A DNA stretch of 64,000 nucleotides from SG-bin9 sp049323835 (GTDB lineage: Bacteria > Pseudomonadota > Alphaproteobacteria > Rhizobiales > Xanthobacteraceae). The stretch is from contig JBMOOJ010000105.1 in assembly GCA_049323835.1 (NCBI GenBank), forward strand, positions 10,395 through 74,394, read 5' to 3'. Below the pieces are notes generated by a model. It saw nothing but the letters and a program-made list of their open reading frames with translations, had not been told where the DNA came from and made no database searches. The position numbers and the translations under genes are program-made. This document shows, piece after piece, positions 8,274 through 16,414 of this stretch; position 1 is the stretch's first letter; every line of letters starts with the position of its first letter.

Positions 8274-8876
8274 ATGAACGCACGCATCAAGCTTGGCCTC
8301 ATCGCACTCGCAGCCCTCTCGGCTGGTGGATGGATCTGGAGCAATGCAGGCCAGAAGCCCCAAGGCATGAGCAACAGCATGAGCAACAGCATGGGCATGG
8401 CGATGGCGCCCATCGCAATGGCACAGGCCCAGGCGCAAAACACCGCACCGGAGTTCACCGGTCTCGGCCAGTGGTTCAACTCCGAACCGCTGACCATGCA
8501 GCAGCTGCGCGGCAAGGTGGTGATGGTCGACTTCTGGACTTACGGCTGCATCAACTGCGTGCGCACATTGCCCCACGTCACCAAGCTGCATGAGAAGTAC
8601 AAGGACAAGGGCCTCGTCATCGTCGGCATCCATACGCCCGAATTCGCGTTCGAACGTTCGGCGAGCAATGTGCAGACTGCGCTGAAACGCCACAGCATCA
8701 CTTATCCGGTCGCGCAGGACAACGACTTCGCCACCTGGAAGGCCTACCGCAACCAGTATTGGCCGGCACAATATATCGTCGATCGCAGCGGCAAGGTGGT
8801 CTACACGCACGCAGGCGAAGGCGCCTACGAGGAAATGGATCGCCTGATCGGCAAGCTCTTGAACGCAACGAGTTGA
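8274..8876 (+). CDS. Periplasmic thioredoxin-like protein (TlpA/DipZ C-terminal type)
   Basis: A 200-residue exported redoxin. The N-terminus has a membrane anchor or signal (about 5-22), then a Met/Ser/Gln-rich low-complexity linker (about 32-56) built from repeated ATGAGCAACAGC-like units. The thioredoxin domain has WTYGCINC with the active-site pair Cys92 and Cys95, the sequence class found in DipZ/NHL-type redoxins rather than the classical WCGPC. VVYTHAGEG near the C-terminus corresponds to the family's late loop. The ATG at 8274 follows an AGGAG ribosome site. It is encoded directly after the CcdA-like gene and should accept electrons from it. The client proteins are unknown. Confidence 0.9.
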   Translation: MNARIKLGLIALAALSAGGWIWSNAGQKPQGMSNSMSNSMGMAMAPIAMAQAQAQNTAPEFTGLGQWFNSEPLTMQQLRGKVVMVDFWTYGCINCVRTLPHVTKLHEKYKDKGLVIVGIHTPEFAFERSASNVQTALKRHSITYPVAQDNDFATWKAYRNQYWPAQYIVDRSGKVVYTHAGEGAYEEMDRLIGKLLNATS

Positions 8877-8912
8877 TCCTCTGGCAATACATCGCGCGCA
8901 TGGCTGATACGT

Positions 8913-8931
8913 CCGGTTCGACTTGAACCGG
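8913..8931 (+). terminator. Short hairpin before cydA
   Basis: A 7-bp inverted repeat (CCGGTTC with its complement) and a 5-base loop lie about 35 bases after the thioredoxin-like gene. No T-run follows. The remainder of the gap to 9063 holds no other clear feature; no convincing FNR or ArcA-type site was found. Confidence 0.3.
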
Positions 8932-9063
8932 CTCAGTGGCGTGCTATGACCCGTTCGGAAAGCGCGATTGTCGGAATCGCGCCGGATGATCGGCGGCCGT
9001 CCGCATTTATCTTGCACCATCGGCCATGCAATGCGGAGCGACTGCCGGCAGAAAGGCGGTCGT

Positions 9064-10476
9064 ATGTTCGAAGGTTTCGACGCAGTCGTCCTCGCACGTA
9101 TCCAGTTCGCCTTCACGATGTCGTTTCACATCGTGTTTCCGGCTTTCTCCATCGGCCTTGCCAGCTACCTTGCGGTCCTTGAAGCGCTGTGGCTGTGGAC
9201 CGGCCGCGAGGTCTACATCAACCTCTTCAACTACTGGCTGAAGATCTTCGCCGTCGCCTTCGGCATGGGCGTCGTCTCCGGCATCGTCATGTCGTACCAG
9301 TTCGGCACCAACTGGGCGGTGTTCGCCGACAAGACAGGTCCGGTGCTCGGCCCCCTGATGGCCTACGAGGTGCTGACCGCGTTCTTCCTCGAGGCGGGCT
9401 TCCTCGGCGTCATGCTGTTCGGCCTGAAGCGCGTCGGTCCCAAGCTGCACTTCGTCGCGACGCTGATGGTCGCGATCGGCACGCTGATCTCGGCGTTCTG
9501 GATTCTCTCCGCCAATTCCTGGATGCAGACGCCGGCCGGCCACACCATGAATGCCGCCGGACAGTTCGTCGCGGCGGACTGGTGGAAACTGATCTTCAAT
9601 CCGTCGTTTCCCTACCGCCTGGTGCACATGGTGCTGGCGGCGTATCTCACCACCGCATTCGTCGTCGGCGCAGTCGGCGCCTGGCATCTCTTGCGCGACC
9701 ATACGCGCGACGGGCCGCGCGTGATGTTCTCGATGGCGATGTGGATGGCCGCGCTCGTCGCGCCGATCCAGATTTTCGCCGGCGACCAGCACGGCCTCAA
9801 CACGCTGGAGCACCAGCCGGCGAAGGTGATGGCGATGGAGGGCCACTTCAAGAGCCATCCGAACGGCGCGCCGCTGATCCTGTTCGGCTTTCCGAGCATG
9901 AAGGATGCCGAGGTCAAGTATGCGATCGAGATTCCGAAAGCGTCGTCGCTGATCCTCAAGCATTCGCTCGATGCGCCGCTCAAGGGCCTCGATACGGTGC
10001 CGCGTCAGGACTGGCCGCCGGTCGCCATCGTGTTCTGGTCGTTCCGCATCATGGTCGCGGTCGGCTTCGCCATGCTCGGCATCGGCCTTCTGAGCCTGTG
10101 GTTGCGCGCCCGCGGCAAGCTCTATGATTCGCCGCTGCTGCATCGGCTCGCCGTGCTGATGGGGCCGTCGGGGTTCATCGCGGTGCTCGCAGGCTGGATC
10201 ACCACCGAAAGCGGGCGCCAGCCGTGGACCGTCTATGGCCTGATGCGAACGGCCGATTCAGCCTCGCCGCTGGCCGCACCGGCCGTCGGCTCGTCACTCA
10301 TCGCCTTCATCATCGTCTACTTCATCGTCTTCGGTGCCGGCGTGGTTTACATCCTGCGGCTGATGGCCGAGCCGCCGCATCACGACGAGGAAGGCCCGCG
10401 CCATGACGCCCCGACCCGCGCCGCCGGCATCACGCCCGCTGCCGCAACGGTCGGCACCAAACCGGCGAAAGGATGA
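9064..10476 (+). CDS. cydA: Cytochrome bd ubiquinol oxidase subunit I
   Basis: A 470-residue integral membrane subunit of quinol-oxidising, oxygen-reducing cytochrome bd, which supports respiration at low oxygen or under cyanide, NO or sulfide stress. The heme-ligand His lies in SFHIVFPAFSIG, and FFLEAGFLGVMLFG and GDQHGLNTLEHQPAKVMAMEGH (broken here by family convention at the Q-loop) are visible, with the quinol-loop Lys and Glu present. GWITTESGRQPWTVYG is also present. The Q-loop is short, as in CioA-type, cyanide-insensitive enzymes. The frame is open 96 bases further upstream, but the ATG at 9064 follows an AAAGGCGG site and matches the family N-terminus. It overlaps cydB by four bases. 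Confidence 0.96.
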   Translation: MFEGFDAVVLARIQFAFTMSFHIVFPAFSIGLASYLAVLEALWLWTGREVYINLFNYWLKIFAVAFGMGVVSGIVMSYQFGTNWAVFADKTGPVLGPLMAYEVLTAFFLEAGFLGVMLFGLKRVGPKLHFVATLMVAIGTLISAFWILSANSWMQTPAGHTMNAAGQFVAADWWKLIFNPSFPYRLVHMVLAAYLTTAFVVGAVGAWHLLRDHTRDGPRVMFSMAMWMAALVAPIQIFAGDQHGLNTLEHQPAKVMAMEGHFKSHPNGAPLILFGFPSMKDAEVKYAIEIPKASSLILKHSLDAPLKGLDTVPRQDWPPVAIVFWSFRIMVAVGFAMLGIGLLSLWLRARGKLYDSPLLHRLAVLMGPSGFIAVLAGWITTESGRQPWTVYGLMRTADSASPLAAPAVGSSLIAFIIVYFIVFGAGVVYILRLMAEPPHHDEEGPRHDAPTRAAGITPAAATVGTKPAKG

Positions 10477-11486
10477 CCGCGATGAGCATCGATATCGCCA
10501 CCGTGTTCGCCTTCATCATCGCCTTCGCAGTGTTCATGTACATCGTGATGGACGGCTTCGATCTCGGCATCGGCATGCTGTTTCCCTTCTTCAAGAAGAA
10601 GGAAGACCGCGACGTCATCATGAACTCGGTCGCGCCGGTGTGGGACGGCAACGAGACCTGGCTCGTGCTCGGCGGCGGCGGACTCTACGCCGCGTTCCCG
10701 CTCGCCTATGCGATCCTGATGCCGGCGATCTACACGCCGATCATCGCGATGCTGATCGGTCTGGTCTTCCGCGGCGTTGCGTTCGAGTTCCGCTGGCGCA
10801 CGACCAAGGAGCGCAACAAGTGGGACCTGTCGTTCGCCGCAGGTTCGTTCCTCGCCGCGATCTCGCAGGGCATCGCGCTCGGTGCGATCCTGCAAGGCGT
10901 CACCGTGACCGGACGTTCTTACGGTGGCGGCTGGTGGGACTGGCTGACGCCGTTCAGCATCCTGACCGGCCTCTCGGTCGTCGCGGGCTACATGCTGCTC
11001 GGCGCGACCTGGCTGATCATGAAGACGGAAGGCGACTTGCGTGAGCGCGCATATCATCTCACCCGGCCGCTGTTCGTGGCAACGCTCGGCGCCATTGCCG
11101 CCGTCAGTCTCGCCACGCCGTTCCTCGATGCCGAGTATGCGCGGCGCTGGTTCACCTGGCCGAACATCATTCTCACCGCGCCGGTGCCGATCGCCGTTGC
11201 GGCCGTAACGCTGCTGATCCTGCGCGCGCTCGCAAAGCGGCAGGATTACACCCCCTTCCCGCTGACGCTGGTGCTGTTCGCAACCTCTTTCGGCGGGCTC
11301 GGCATCAGCATCTGGCCCTATGTCGTGCCGCGCAGCGTCACCATCTGGGACGCCGCGTCGCCACACGACAGCCTCGTGTTCATGATCTTCGGCATCGCCA
11401 TCCTGGTACCGATCATTCTCATCTACACCGCCTGGTCGTACTGGGTATTCCGCGGCAAGGTCAGTGCCGACTCCGGATATCATTGA
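10473..11486 (+). CDS. cydB: Cytochrome bd ubiquinol oxidase subunit II
   Basis: A 337-residue polytopic membrane subunit with about eight or nine helices. PVWDGNETWLVLGGGG near residue 50 is the diagnostic motif, and MDGFDLGIGML near residue 25 is also conserved. The ATG overlaps the cydA stop codon as ATGA, so the two subunits are translationally coupled. A second in-frame ATG nine bases further in is an equally plausible start. The subunit pairs with CydA in the inner membrane. A 43-codon gene follows 12 bases later. Confidence 0.96.
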   Translation: MTAMSIDIATVFAFIIAFAVFMYIVMDGFDLGIGMLFPFFKKKEDRDVIMNSVAPVWDGNETWLVLGGGGLYAAFPLAYAILMPAIYTPIIAMLIGLVFRGVAFEFRWRTTKERNKWDLSFAAGSFLAAISQGIALGAILQGVTVTGRSYGGGWWDWLTPFSILTGLSVVAGYMLLGATWLIMKTEGDLRERAYHLTRPLFVATLGAIAAVSLATPFLDAEYARRWFTWPNIILTAPVPIAVAAVTLLILRALAKRQDYTPFPLTLVLFATSFGGLGISIWPYVVPRSVTIWDAASPHDSLVFMIFGIAILVPIILIYTAWSYWVFRGKVSADSGYH

Positions 11487-11498
11487 GGATTGGCGCAA

Positions 11499-11630
11499 AT
11501 GACGCCGCAGGACATCCCGACACCGCCGCTCGGCAAGCGCCTGCTCTGGTTCGCGGGACTCTGGCTCGCGGGCCTCGGGGCCGTCACGGCACTGTCGTAT
11601 GTGCTGCGGCTCTGGATCGCACCGCATTAG
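11499..11630 (+). CDS. DUF2474-type small cytochrome bd accessory protein
   Basis: A 43-residue protein beginning MTPQDIPTPPLGKRLLWF and ending YVLRLWIAPH, with one membrane helix (about 14-36). Its size, position right after cydB and the Trp-rich helix fit the DUF2474 family that commonly follows CioAB-type oxidases. By analogy with CydX/CydH-type subunits it may stabilise the oxidase or its hemes. There is no strong ribosome site, only a short purine stretch upstream (GAGGATTGG). It was found by reading the sequence between cydB and the next repeat. Confidence 0.8.
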   Translation: MTPQDIPTPPLGKRLLWFAGLWLAGLGAVTALSYVLRLWIAPH

Positions 11631-11676
11631 CGCGTGCTCCGCAAAAGTGGGACCGGTTTTGCGATCAGAGTACGCG
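11631..11676. repeat. Imperfect palindromic intergenic repeat
   Basis: The element has outer arms CGCGTGCTC and GAGTACGCG (one mismatch) and inner arms CGCAAAA and TTTTGCG around GTGGGACCGG. It resembles a palindrome family widely scattered between genes in Bradyrhizobium relatives. It begins directly after the stop codon of the DUF2474 gene and could act as an mRNA 3' structure. Confidence 0.65.
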
Positions 11677-11817
11677 CCAATCCAGACCGATCCTGAAAAT
11701 TCGAACGATTCATCAATGCGTTGCAGCGCTGCCACACCTCGCAGCGCTTGCCAGCGCGACACGAGTGCGTTTTTATGGCGTCAGCAACTGCGGCAGGGAA
11801 TCGCCAAGGGAATCGCA

Positions 11818-12417
11818 ATGACAAAGAATCGGACCACAGCGTGGTTTGGCCGGCTCGCGATCGCAGCCGGTCTGACACTCGCAGCATCGCAAGGCTTCGC
11901 GCAGCAGCCTGACGTGGGCGATCAGCCCGGACTCATCGCGGACGACACCTACGAGCTCGATCCGCAATTCAAGCGGACGATGGTGCTTTACCGCACCACC
12001 GAGCCGCCGGGGACGATCATCGTCTCGACCTCCGAGCGCTATCTCTATCTCGTGCAGGGCAACGGCCGCGCGTTGCGCTACGGCATCGGTGTCGGCCGCG
12101 AAGGTTTCCAGTGGCAGGGCTTGCTCAACATCAGCAAGAAGGCCGAATGGCCGGACTGGACGCCGCCGCCGGAAATGATCCAGCGCCAGCCCTATCTGCC
12201 GCGCTTCATGGCCGGCGGCCCGGGCAACCCGCTCGGCGCCCGCGCGCTGTATCTTGGCGCCACCGTCTACCGCATTCATGGCACCAACCGGCCCGACACG
12301 ATCGGCACCGCCGTATCGTCCGGCTGCTTCCGCCTCGTCAACGCCGACGTCGCCGATCTCTATGAGCGCGTCCCCGTCGGCACGAAAGTGGTCGTCCGCC
12401 AGAAGCCGGGATTGTGA
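11818..12417 (+). CDS. L,D-transpeptidase (YkuD domain), exported
   Basis: A 199-residue periplasmic enzyme of the YkuD family, which makes 3-3 crosslinks in peptidoglycan or attaches proteins to it. A signal peptide (about 1-28) ends near GFAQQ. The catalytic motif HGTNRPDTIG...SSGCFRLVN contains the conserved His and the nucleophilic Cys near residue 168. IIVSTSERYLYLV marks the first strand of the domain. The frame is open upstream, but the ATG at 11818 gives a proper signal peptide. The stop codon lies inside the stem of a terminator. Similar exported YkuD paralogues are numerous in this family of bacteria. Confidence 0.92.
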   Translation: MTKNRTTAWFGRLAIAAGLTLAASQGFAQQPDVGDQPGLIADDTYELDPQFKRTMVLYRTTEPPGTIIVSTSERYLYLVQGNGRALRYGIGVGREGFQWQGLLNISKKAEWPDWTPPPEMIQRQPYLPRFMAGGPGNPLGARALYLGATVYRIHGTNRPDTIGTAVSSGCFRLVNADVADLYERVPVGTKVVVRQKPGL

Positions 12418-12433
12418 TCCCGGCTTTTCTTTT
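12403..12433 (+). terminator. Rho-independent terminator of the L,D-transpeptidase gene
   Basis: A perfect 10-bp stem AAGCCGGGAT with a TGTG loop is followed by TTTTCTTTT. The stem starts inside the last codons and contains the TGA stop. Confidence 0.85.
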
Positions 12434-12473
12434 CCGCGACTTTTCCGTCATTCCTTGGTGAAAGAGAACAAGA

Positions 12474-13514
12474 ATGCTGCGCACATTTCGAGGCGGCCTG
12501 CTGATCGGTCTGGGCTTTGCGGCGGCGATCGCTGCGGCTGCCATCACCTATGAACGCTACGACACGAAGACCCTGAAGCGCACGATCCGCCGTGGCGAGG
12601 TGCTGTGCGGCGTCAATGCCGGCCTGCCCGGCTTCTCGATTCCCGACGACAAGGGCAACTGGACCGGCTTCGATGTCGATTTCTGCCGCGCAGTCGCAGC
12701 CGCCATCTTCAACGACCCGAAGAAGGTGAAGTTCGTGCCGCTCGACGCCAGCGAGCGTTTCAAGGAACTGCAGAGCCGCAAGATCGACATCCTGTCGCGC
12801 AACACAACATGGAGCATGTCGCGCGAAACCTCCTACGATCTCTACTTCCCTGCCGTGTACTACTATGACGGCCAGGGCTTCATGGTGCGCAATTCGCGCA
12901 AAAGCGAAACCGCACTCGAGCTCGACGGCGCCAAGGTGTGCGTACAGGGCGACACCACGACGGCACTTAACCTCGTTGATCATTTCAAGACCAACAACAT
13001 GAAGTATGAGGAAAAGAAGTTTGGCAAACTCGACGATGTTCTGAAGGCCTATGACAGCGGCGAGTGCGATACGCTCACCGCCGACGTGTCGCAGCTCTAT
13101 GCGCTGCGCCTGCGCCTGACGAAGCCCGGCGACAGCACGATTCTGCCCGATGTCATCTCCAAGGAGCCGCTTGCGCCGGTCGTTCGCCAGCGCGACGACG
13201 ACTGGATGATGATCGTCAAGTGGACGCTCTATGCGATGCTGAACGCCGAGGAGCTCGGCATTTCGTCAGACAACATCGACGAGGCGCTGAAATCGAAGAA
13301 GCCGGATGTGATGCGGCTTGTCGGCACCGAAGGCGCCTATGGCGAAGTGCTCGACCTGCCGAAGGATTGGGCGGCGCGCATCATCCGCCATGTCGGCAAC
13401 TACAGCGAAGTGTACGAGCGCAACATCGGCGCGAAGTCGAAGCTCGGCATTCCGCGCGGCCTCAACCAGCTCTGGAGCGCCGGCGGCATCCAGTACGCTC
13501 CGCCGATCAGGTAA
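12474..13514 (+). CDS. aapJ: General L-amino-acid ABC transporter binding protein
   Basis: A 346-residue periplasmic binding protein of the polar amino-acid family (SBP_bac_3). The hydrophobic N-terminus (about 8-24) is a signal or anchor. AapJ-specific sequence is seen throughout: LCGVNAGLPGFS, ILSRNTTWSMSR, YYDGQGFMV, ILPDVISKEPL, VKWTLYAMLNAEELG and the ending GGIQYAPPIR. In Rhizobium the AapJQMP system takes up a wide range of L-amino acids. Here no aapQ, aapM or aapP follows within the window, so this is an orphan or paralogous binding protein that would have to use permeases encoded elsewhere. Confidence 0.92.
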   Translation: MLRTFRGGLLIGLGFAAAIAAAAITYERYDTKTLKRTIRRGEVLCGVNAGLPGFSIPDDKGNWTGFDVDFCRAVAAAIFNDPKKVKFVPLDASERFKELQSRKIDILSRNTTWSMSRETSYDLYFPAVYYYDGQGFMVRNSRKSETALELDGAKVCVQGDTTTALNLVDHFKTNNMKYEEKKFGKLDDVLKAYDSGECDTLTADVSQLYALRLRLTKPGDSTILPDVISKEPLAPVVRQRDDDWMMIVKWTLYAMLNAEELGISSDNIDEALKSKKPDVMRLVGTEGAYGEVLDLPKDWAARIIRHVGNYSEVYERNIGAKSKLGIPRGLNQLWSAGGIQYAPPIR

Positions 13515-13548
13515 GGAATTATCCCGGACGCGCGCAACGACCCTTCTC

Positions 13549-13699
13549 GTCATTGCCGGGCATAGCCGTTCGAAGAACGGCGTCGCTTCGCTCGCCTATG
13601 ACGAAGAACGGCGTCGCTTCGCTCGCCTATGACCCGGCAATCCATCTTGTTTCGATAGACTTTTTGAAGATGGATCACCGGGTCAAGCCCGGTGATGAC
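13549..13699. repeat. Composite palindromic intergenic repeat with internal 31-bp duplication
   Basis: The outer ends are GTCATTGCCGGG and CCCGGTGATGAC. Inside are further paired segments: ATCCATCTT with AAGATGGAT, and CACCGGGTC with CCCGGTG. A 31-bp unit beginning GAAGAACGGCGTCG is present twice in perfect tandem (13572-13602 and 13603-13633). This family of elements is common between genes in Bradyrhizobium relatives. It fills the gap between aapJ and the convergent acyl-CoA dehydrogenase and could form a 3' structure for both. Confidence 0.75.
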
Positions 13700-13723
13700 G
13701 AAGTTGATATCATTCCGCGGCCG

Positions 13724-14863
13724 TCAATACTGCTTCAGCCGCGCCAGCGCATCCGCGTGGAAATTGCTATCGCCGAACAGTTCCTGACAGACCCGCGCGC
13801 GCTTCATGAACAGGCCGATGTCGAACTCGTCGGTCATACCGACGCCGCCATGCATCTGCACGCCTTCCTGCACGGCAAGCGTCGTCGTCGTTCCGGCGCG
13901 CGCCTTGGCAACCGCAACGGCGGCGCCCGCCTTGTCGAGGTCCGCGTCAAGCGCTTGCAGCGCTTTCAGCACCGCGGCGCGGGTGATTTCGATATCGGTG
14001 TAGAGATGCGCGGCACGGTGCTGCAGCGCCTGGAACTCACCGATCAGCTTGCCGAACTGCTTGCGCTCCTTCAGATACGTGACGGTGCGGCCGAACGCTT
14101 CGTCGCTGATGCCGAGCATCTCAGCGGCAACCGCGCCGCGACCGACATTGAGAAGGCTCTCAAGCAGCGCGCCACCCTGATCCACTTCGCCGAGCACGCT
14201 GTCGGCGGTGACATCGACGTTGCCGAATTCGATGCGTGCCGCATTGTGGGAATCGACCATAATCGTGCGTTCGATCGCGACGCCCTTGGCCTTCGGATCG
14301 ACCAGGAACAGCGTCAGCCCCTTCGCCTCGCCCGGCGAGCCGCCCGTGCGCGCGACGACGATCAGCATGTCGGCGACATGCCCGTCGACCACCAGCGCCT
14401 TGGCGCCGTTGAGACGGAAGCCATTGCCGGAACGCTCGGCCTTGAGCTTGGTCTTGAGCGGGCGATGCTTGGCGCCCTCTTCGAGCGCGAAAGCCGTGAT
14501 CAGCGAACCCGCCGCGATCTTCGGCAGATATTCCTTCTTCTGCGCATCCGATCCGCCGCGATTCAGCGCCGACGCGCCGAGCACGCCGGTCGAGAAGAAC
14601 GGCGACGGCATCAGTGTGCGGCCAATCTCTTCCATCACGACGCCGGCTTCGACGAAGCCGAGATTGCTACCGCCGTGCTCTTCCGGAACCAGCAGACCGC
14701 TGAAGCCCATCTCGGCGAACGTTTTCCAGAGATCGCGCGAGAAGCCGATTGCATCTTTGCTGTCGCGGAGCTTGCGCAGATGCGCGACCGGCGCCTTCTC
14801 GCCGATCAGGCCGCGCGCCGAATCGCGCAGCATCGATTGTTCTTCAGTCAGGACGAGGGCCAT
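13724..14863 (-). CDS. Acyl-CoA dehydrogenase family protein
   Basis: A 379-residue FAD flavoprotein of the acyl-CoA dehydrogenase superfamily. The N-terminal helical domain begins MALVLTEEQSMLRDSARG, the middle domain includes ITAFALEEGAKHRP, and the C-terminal helical domain contains LKERKQFGKLIGEFQALQHRAAH and VQEGVQMHGGVGMTDEFDIG. The second acyl-CoA dehydrogenase upstream on the same strand suggests the two may form a heteromeric enzyme, as seen for steroid- and aromatic-acid-degrading pairs in actinobacteria and proteobacteria. The substrate cannot be read from sequence. A palindromic repeat separates the two genes. Confidence 0.9.
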   Translation of the reverse strand: MALVLTEEQSMLRDSARGLIGEKAPVAHLRKLRDSKDAIGFSRDLWKTFAEMGFSGLLVPEEHGGSNLGFVEAGVVMEEIGRTLMPSPFFSTGVLGASALNRGGSDAQKKEYLPKIAAGSLITAFALEEGAKHRPLKTKLKAERSGNGFRLNGAKALVVDGHVADMLIVVARTGGSPGEAKGLTLFLVDPKAKGVAIERTIMVDSHNAARIEFGNVDVTADSVLGEVDQGGALLESLLNVGRGAVAAEMLGISDEAFGRTVTYLKERKQFGKLIGEFQALQHRAAHLYTDIEITRAAVLKALQALDADLDKAGAAVAVAKARAGTTTTLAVQEGVQMHGGVGMTDEFDIGLFMKRARVCQELFGDSNFHADALARLKQY

Positions 14864-14907
14864 GGTGTGATTCCGGACGCTAGAATTGATCGGTTGTTTC
14901 CTTGCTT

Positions 14908-14990
14908 GTCATGGCCGGGCTTGTCCCGGCCATCCACGTCTCTGCTGATTTTCTGAAGACGTGGATGCCCGCGGCAAGCGCGGGCATGAC
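14908..14990. repeat. 83-bp palindromic repeat, copy 1
   Basis: The ends are GTCATGGCCGGG and CGGGCATGAC. It contains three local hairpins: GGCCGGG with CCCGGCC, ATCCACGTC with GACGTGGAT, and GCCCGCG with CGCGGGC. A near-identical copy lies at 17130-17210. Read as protein on the plus strand it gives the MAGLVPAIHV peptide often mis-annotated in Bradyrhizobium relatives. It lies between the two acyl-CoA dehydrogenase genes. Confidence 0.85.
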
Positions 14991-15000
14991 GACGATGGAT

Positions 15001-16188
15001 TCACGCCCCTGGCAGATCGAGGATGCGTTTGGCGACGATGCCGAGCATCACCTCGCTGGTGCCGCCCTCGATCGAGTTCGCCTTGGTGCGCAACCATGAC
15101 CGCGCCGGCTGGCCCTCCTGCGTGCGCGGGCTCTCCCATTCGAGAAAATCGATGCCGCCGGCGGCCATGATCAGCTCGTGCCGCCGCTTGTTGAGCTCCG
15201 TGCCGTAATACTTCATCGCCGACGAGAACGCTGGATGCGCCTGTCCTGCTTTCGCGAGATCGACCGCGCGCTCGGCCGCGGCGGCGAGCGCCGCTTCATC
15301 GACCTCGAACGCGGCGATCTGGCCGCGCAGCACGGCGTCATCGAGACGGCCGCTTTCGTCGCTGCCGATCGCATTCGCCGCGACCTGCCCGAGCGGACGC
15401 GCGCCACTGCGCTCGCCGATGGATGAGATCATCGCCCGCTCGTGCTGGAGCAGATACTTCGCCACATCCCAGCCGCGATTGAGCGTGCCGACGAGGTTCG
15501 CCTTCGGCACACGCACGTTGTCGAAGAAGGTTTCGCAGAACGGCGACTTGCCGGAGATCAGGAGGATCGGCTTGGTCGACACGCCCTTCGAGGCCATGTC
15601 GAACAGCACGAACGAAATGCCGTCGTGCTTCTTCGCCTGGAAGTCGGTGCGGACGAGACAGAAGATCCAGTCGGCGTAGTTGGCATACGACGTCCAGATC
15701 TTCTGGCCGTTGATGACGAAATGATCGCCGTCGCTGTCCGCGCGCGTCTGCAACGAGGCGAGATCGGAGCCGGCGTTCGGTTCGGAGTAGCCCTGGCACC
15801 AGCGGATCAGGCCCGCGGCGATCTTCGGCAGATGCTCCTTCTTCTGCGCGTCGGTGCCATACTTCAAGAGCGCCGGCCCAAGCATGGAAATGCCGAAGCT
15901 GACGAGCGGCGCACGCGCGCCGATTGCCGCCATTTCGGCACGAACGATCTTCGCCTCCTCGCCGTCGAGGCCGCCGCCGCCGTATTCCTTCGGCCAGTGC
16001 GGCACGGTCCAGCCCTTGTCGCGCATGCGCTCGAACCAGACCTTCTGCGCATCCGACGAAAACGTCGCGTTGCGGCCGCCCCAGAAGGTATCGTCCTCGG
16101 TTCGCATCGGCTTGCGCATCTCCGGAGGACAATTCGCCTCCAGCCATGCGCGCGTTTCTTTCCGGAATGTCTCAAGATTTGCAGCCAT
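15001..16188 (-). CDS. Acyl-CoA dehydrogenase family protein
   Basis: A 395-residue acyl-CoA dehydrogenase. The middle FAD/substrate domain shows WCQGYSEPNAGSDLASLQT and FVINGQKIWTSYANYADW. The C-terminal domain ends with TKANSIEGGTSEVMLGIVAKRILDLP, the typical signature of this branch. The start at 16188 (MAANLETF) follows GGGGAAG; the frame is open 45 bases further upstream, but the extra residues are not family-like. The gene lies upstream of the second dehydrogenase on the same strand with only a repeat between them. Together with the nearby VOC and CMD-like proteins it suggests catabolism of a carboxylic or aromatic acid via CoA thioesters. Confidence 0.92.
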   Translation of the reverse strand: MAANLETFRKETRAWLEANCPPEMRKPMRTEDDTFWGGRNATFSSDAQKVWFERMRDKGWTVPHWPKEYGGGGLDGEEAKIVRAEMAAIGARAPLVSFGISMLGPALLKYGTDAQKKEHLPKIAAGLIRWCQGYSEPNAGSDLASLQTRADSDGDHFVINGQKIWTSYANYADWIFCLVRTDFQAKKHDGISFVLFDMASKGVSTKPILLISGKSPFCETFFDNVRVPKANLVGTLNRGWDVAKYLLQHERAMISSIGERSGARPLGQVAANAIGSDESGRLDDAVLRGQIAAFEVDEAALAAAAERAVDLAKAGQAHPAFSSAMKYYGTELNKRRHELIMAAGGIDFLEWESPRTQEGQPARSWLRTKANSIEGGTSEVMLGIVAKRILDLPGA

Positions 16189-16323
16189 CTGGGCTTCCCC
16201 GAATTCACTCGTTTCGATCCGCCGCCGCATCATTCCGCAGAGTGAAAATGCGCGCGCGGTCGCTCTTGCTTGGAGGCGACCTTAGCCAGCGCCTTGCGAA
16301 ATTCAACATGTAGCTGTGCACGG

Positions 16324-16401
16324 CTAGTGGAGTGGATTTGACATTCGCTACGCGCTTAGCCGCGGGCCAGATTGCGAATGTCAAATCCAAAACTCCACTA
16401 G
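16324..16401. repeat. CTAG-ended palindrome A1 (first of a pair)
   Basis: The left arm (16324-16348) reads CTAGTGGAGT then GGATTTGACATTCGC. The right arm (16374-16401) is its exact complement plus three unpaired bases placed after the outer 10 bp. The loop is 25 bases. No open reading frame or transposase is associated. It is followed after 13 bases by a second hairpin of the same design. Confidence 0.85.
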
Positions 16402-16414
16402 CAGCTTGAAGTTG

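Noticed and set aside
13572..13633. Tandem 31-bp units considered as a CRISPR-like array
   Set aside because: The units abut without spacers, there are only two, and no cas genes are present.
13064..14956. 630-codon plus-strand frame
   Set aside because: It runs through aapJ in another frame, across a palindromic repeat and antisense through an acyl-CoA dehydrogenase; composition is shadow-like.
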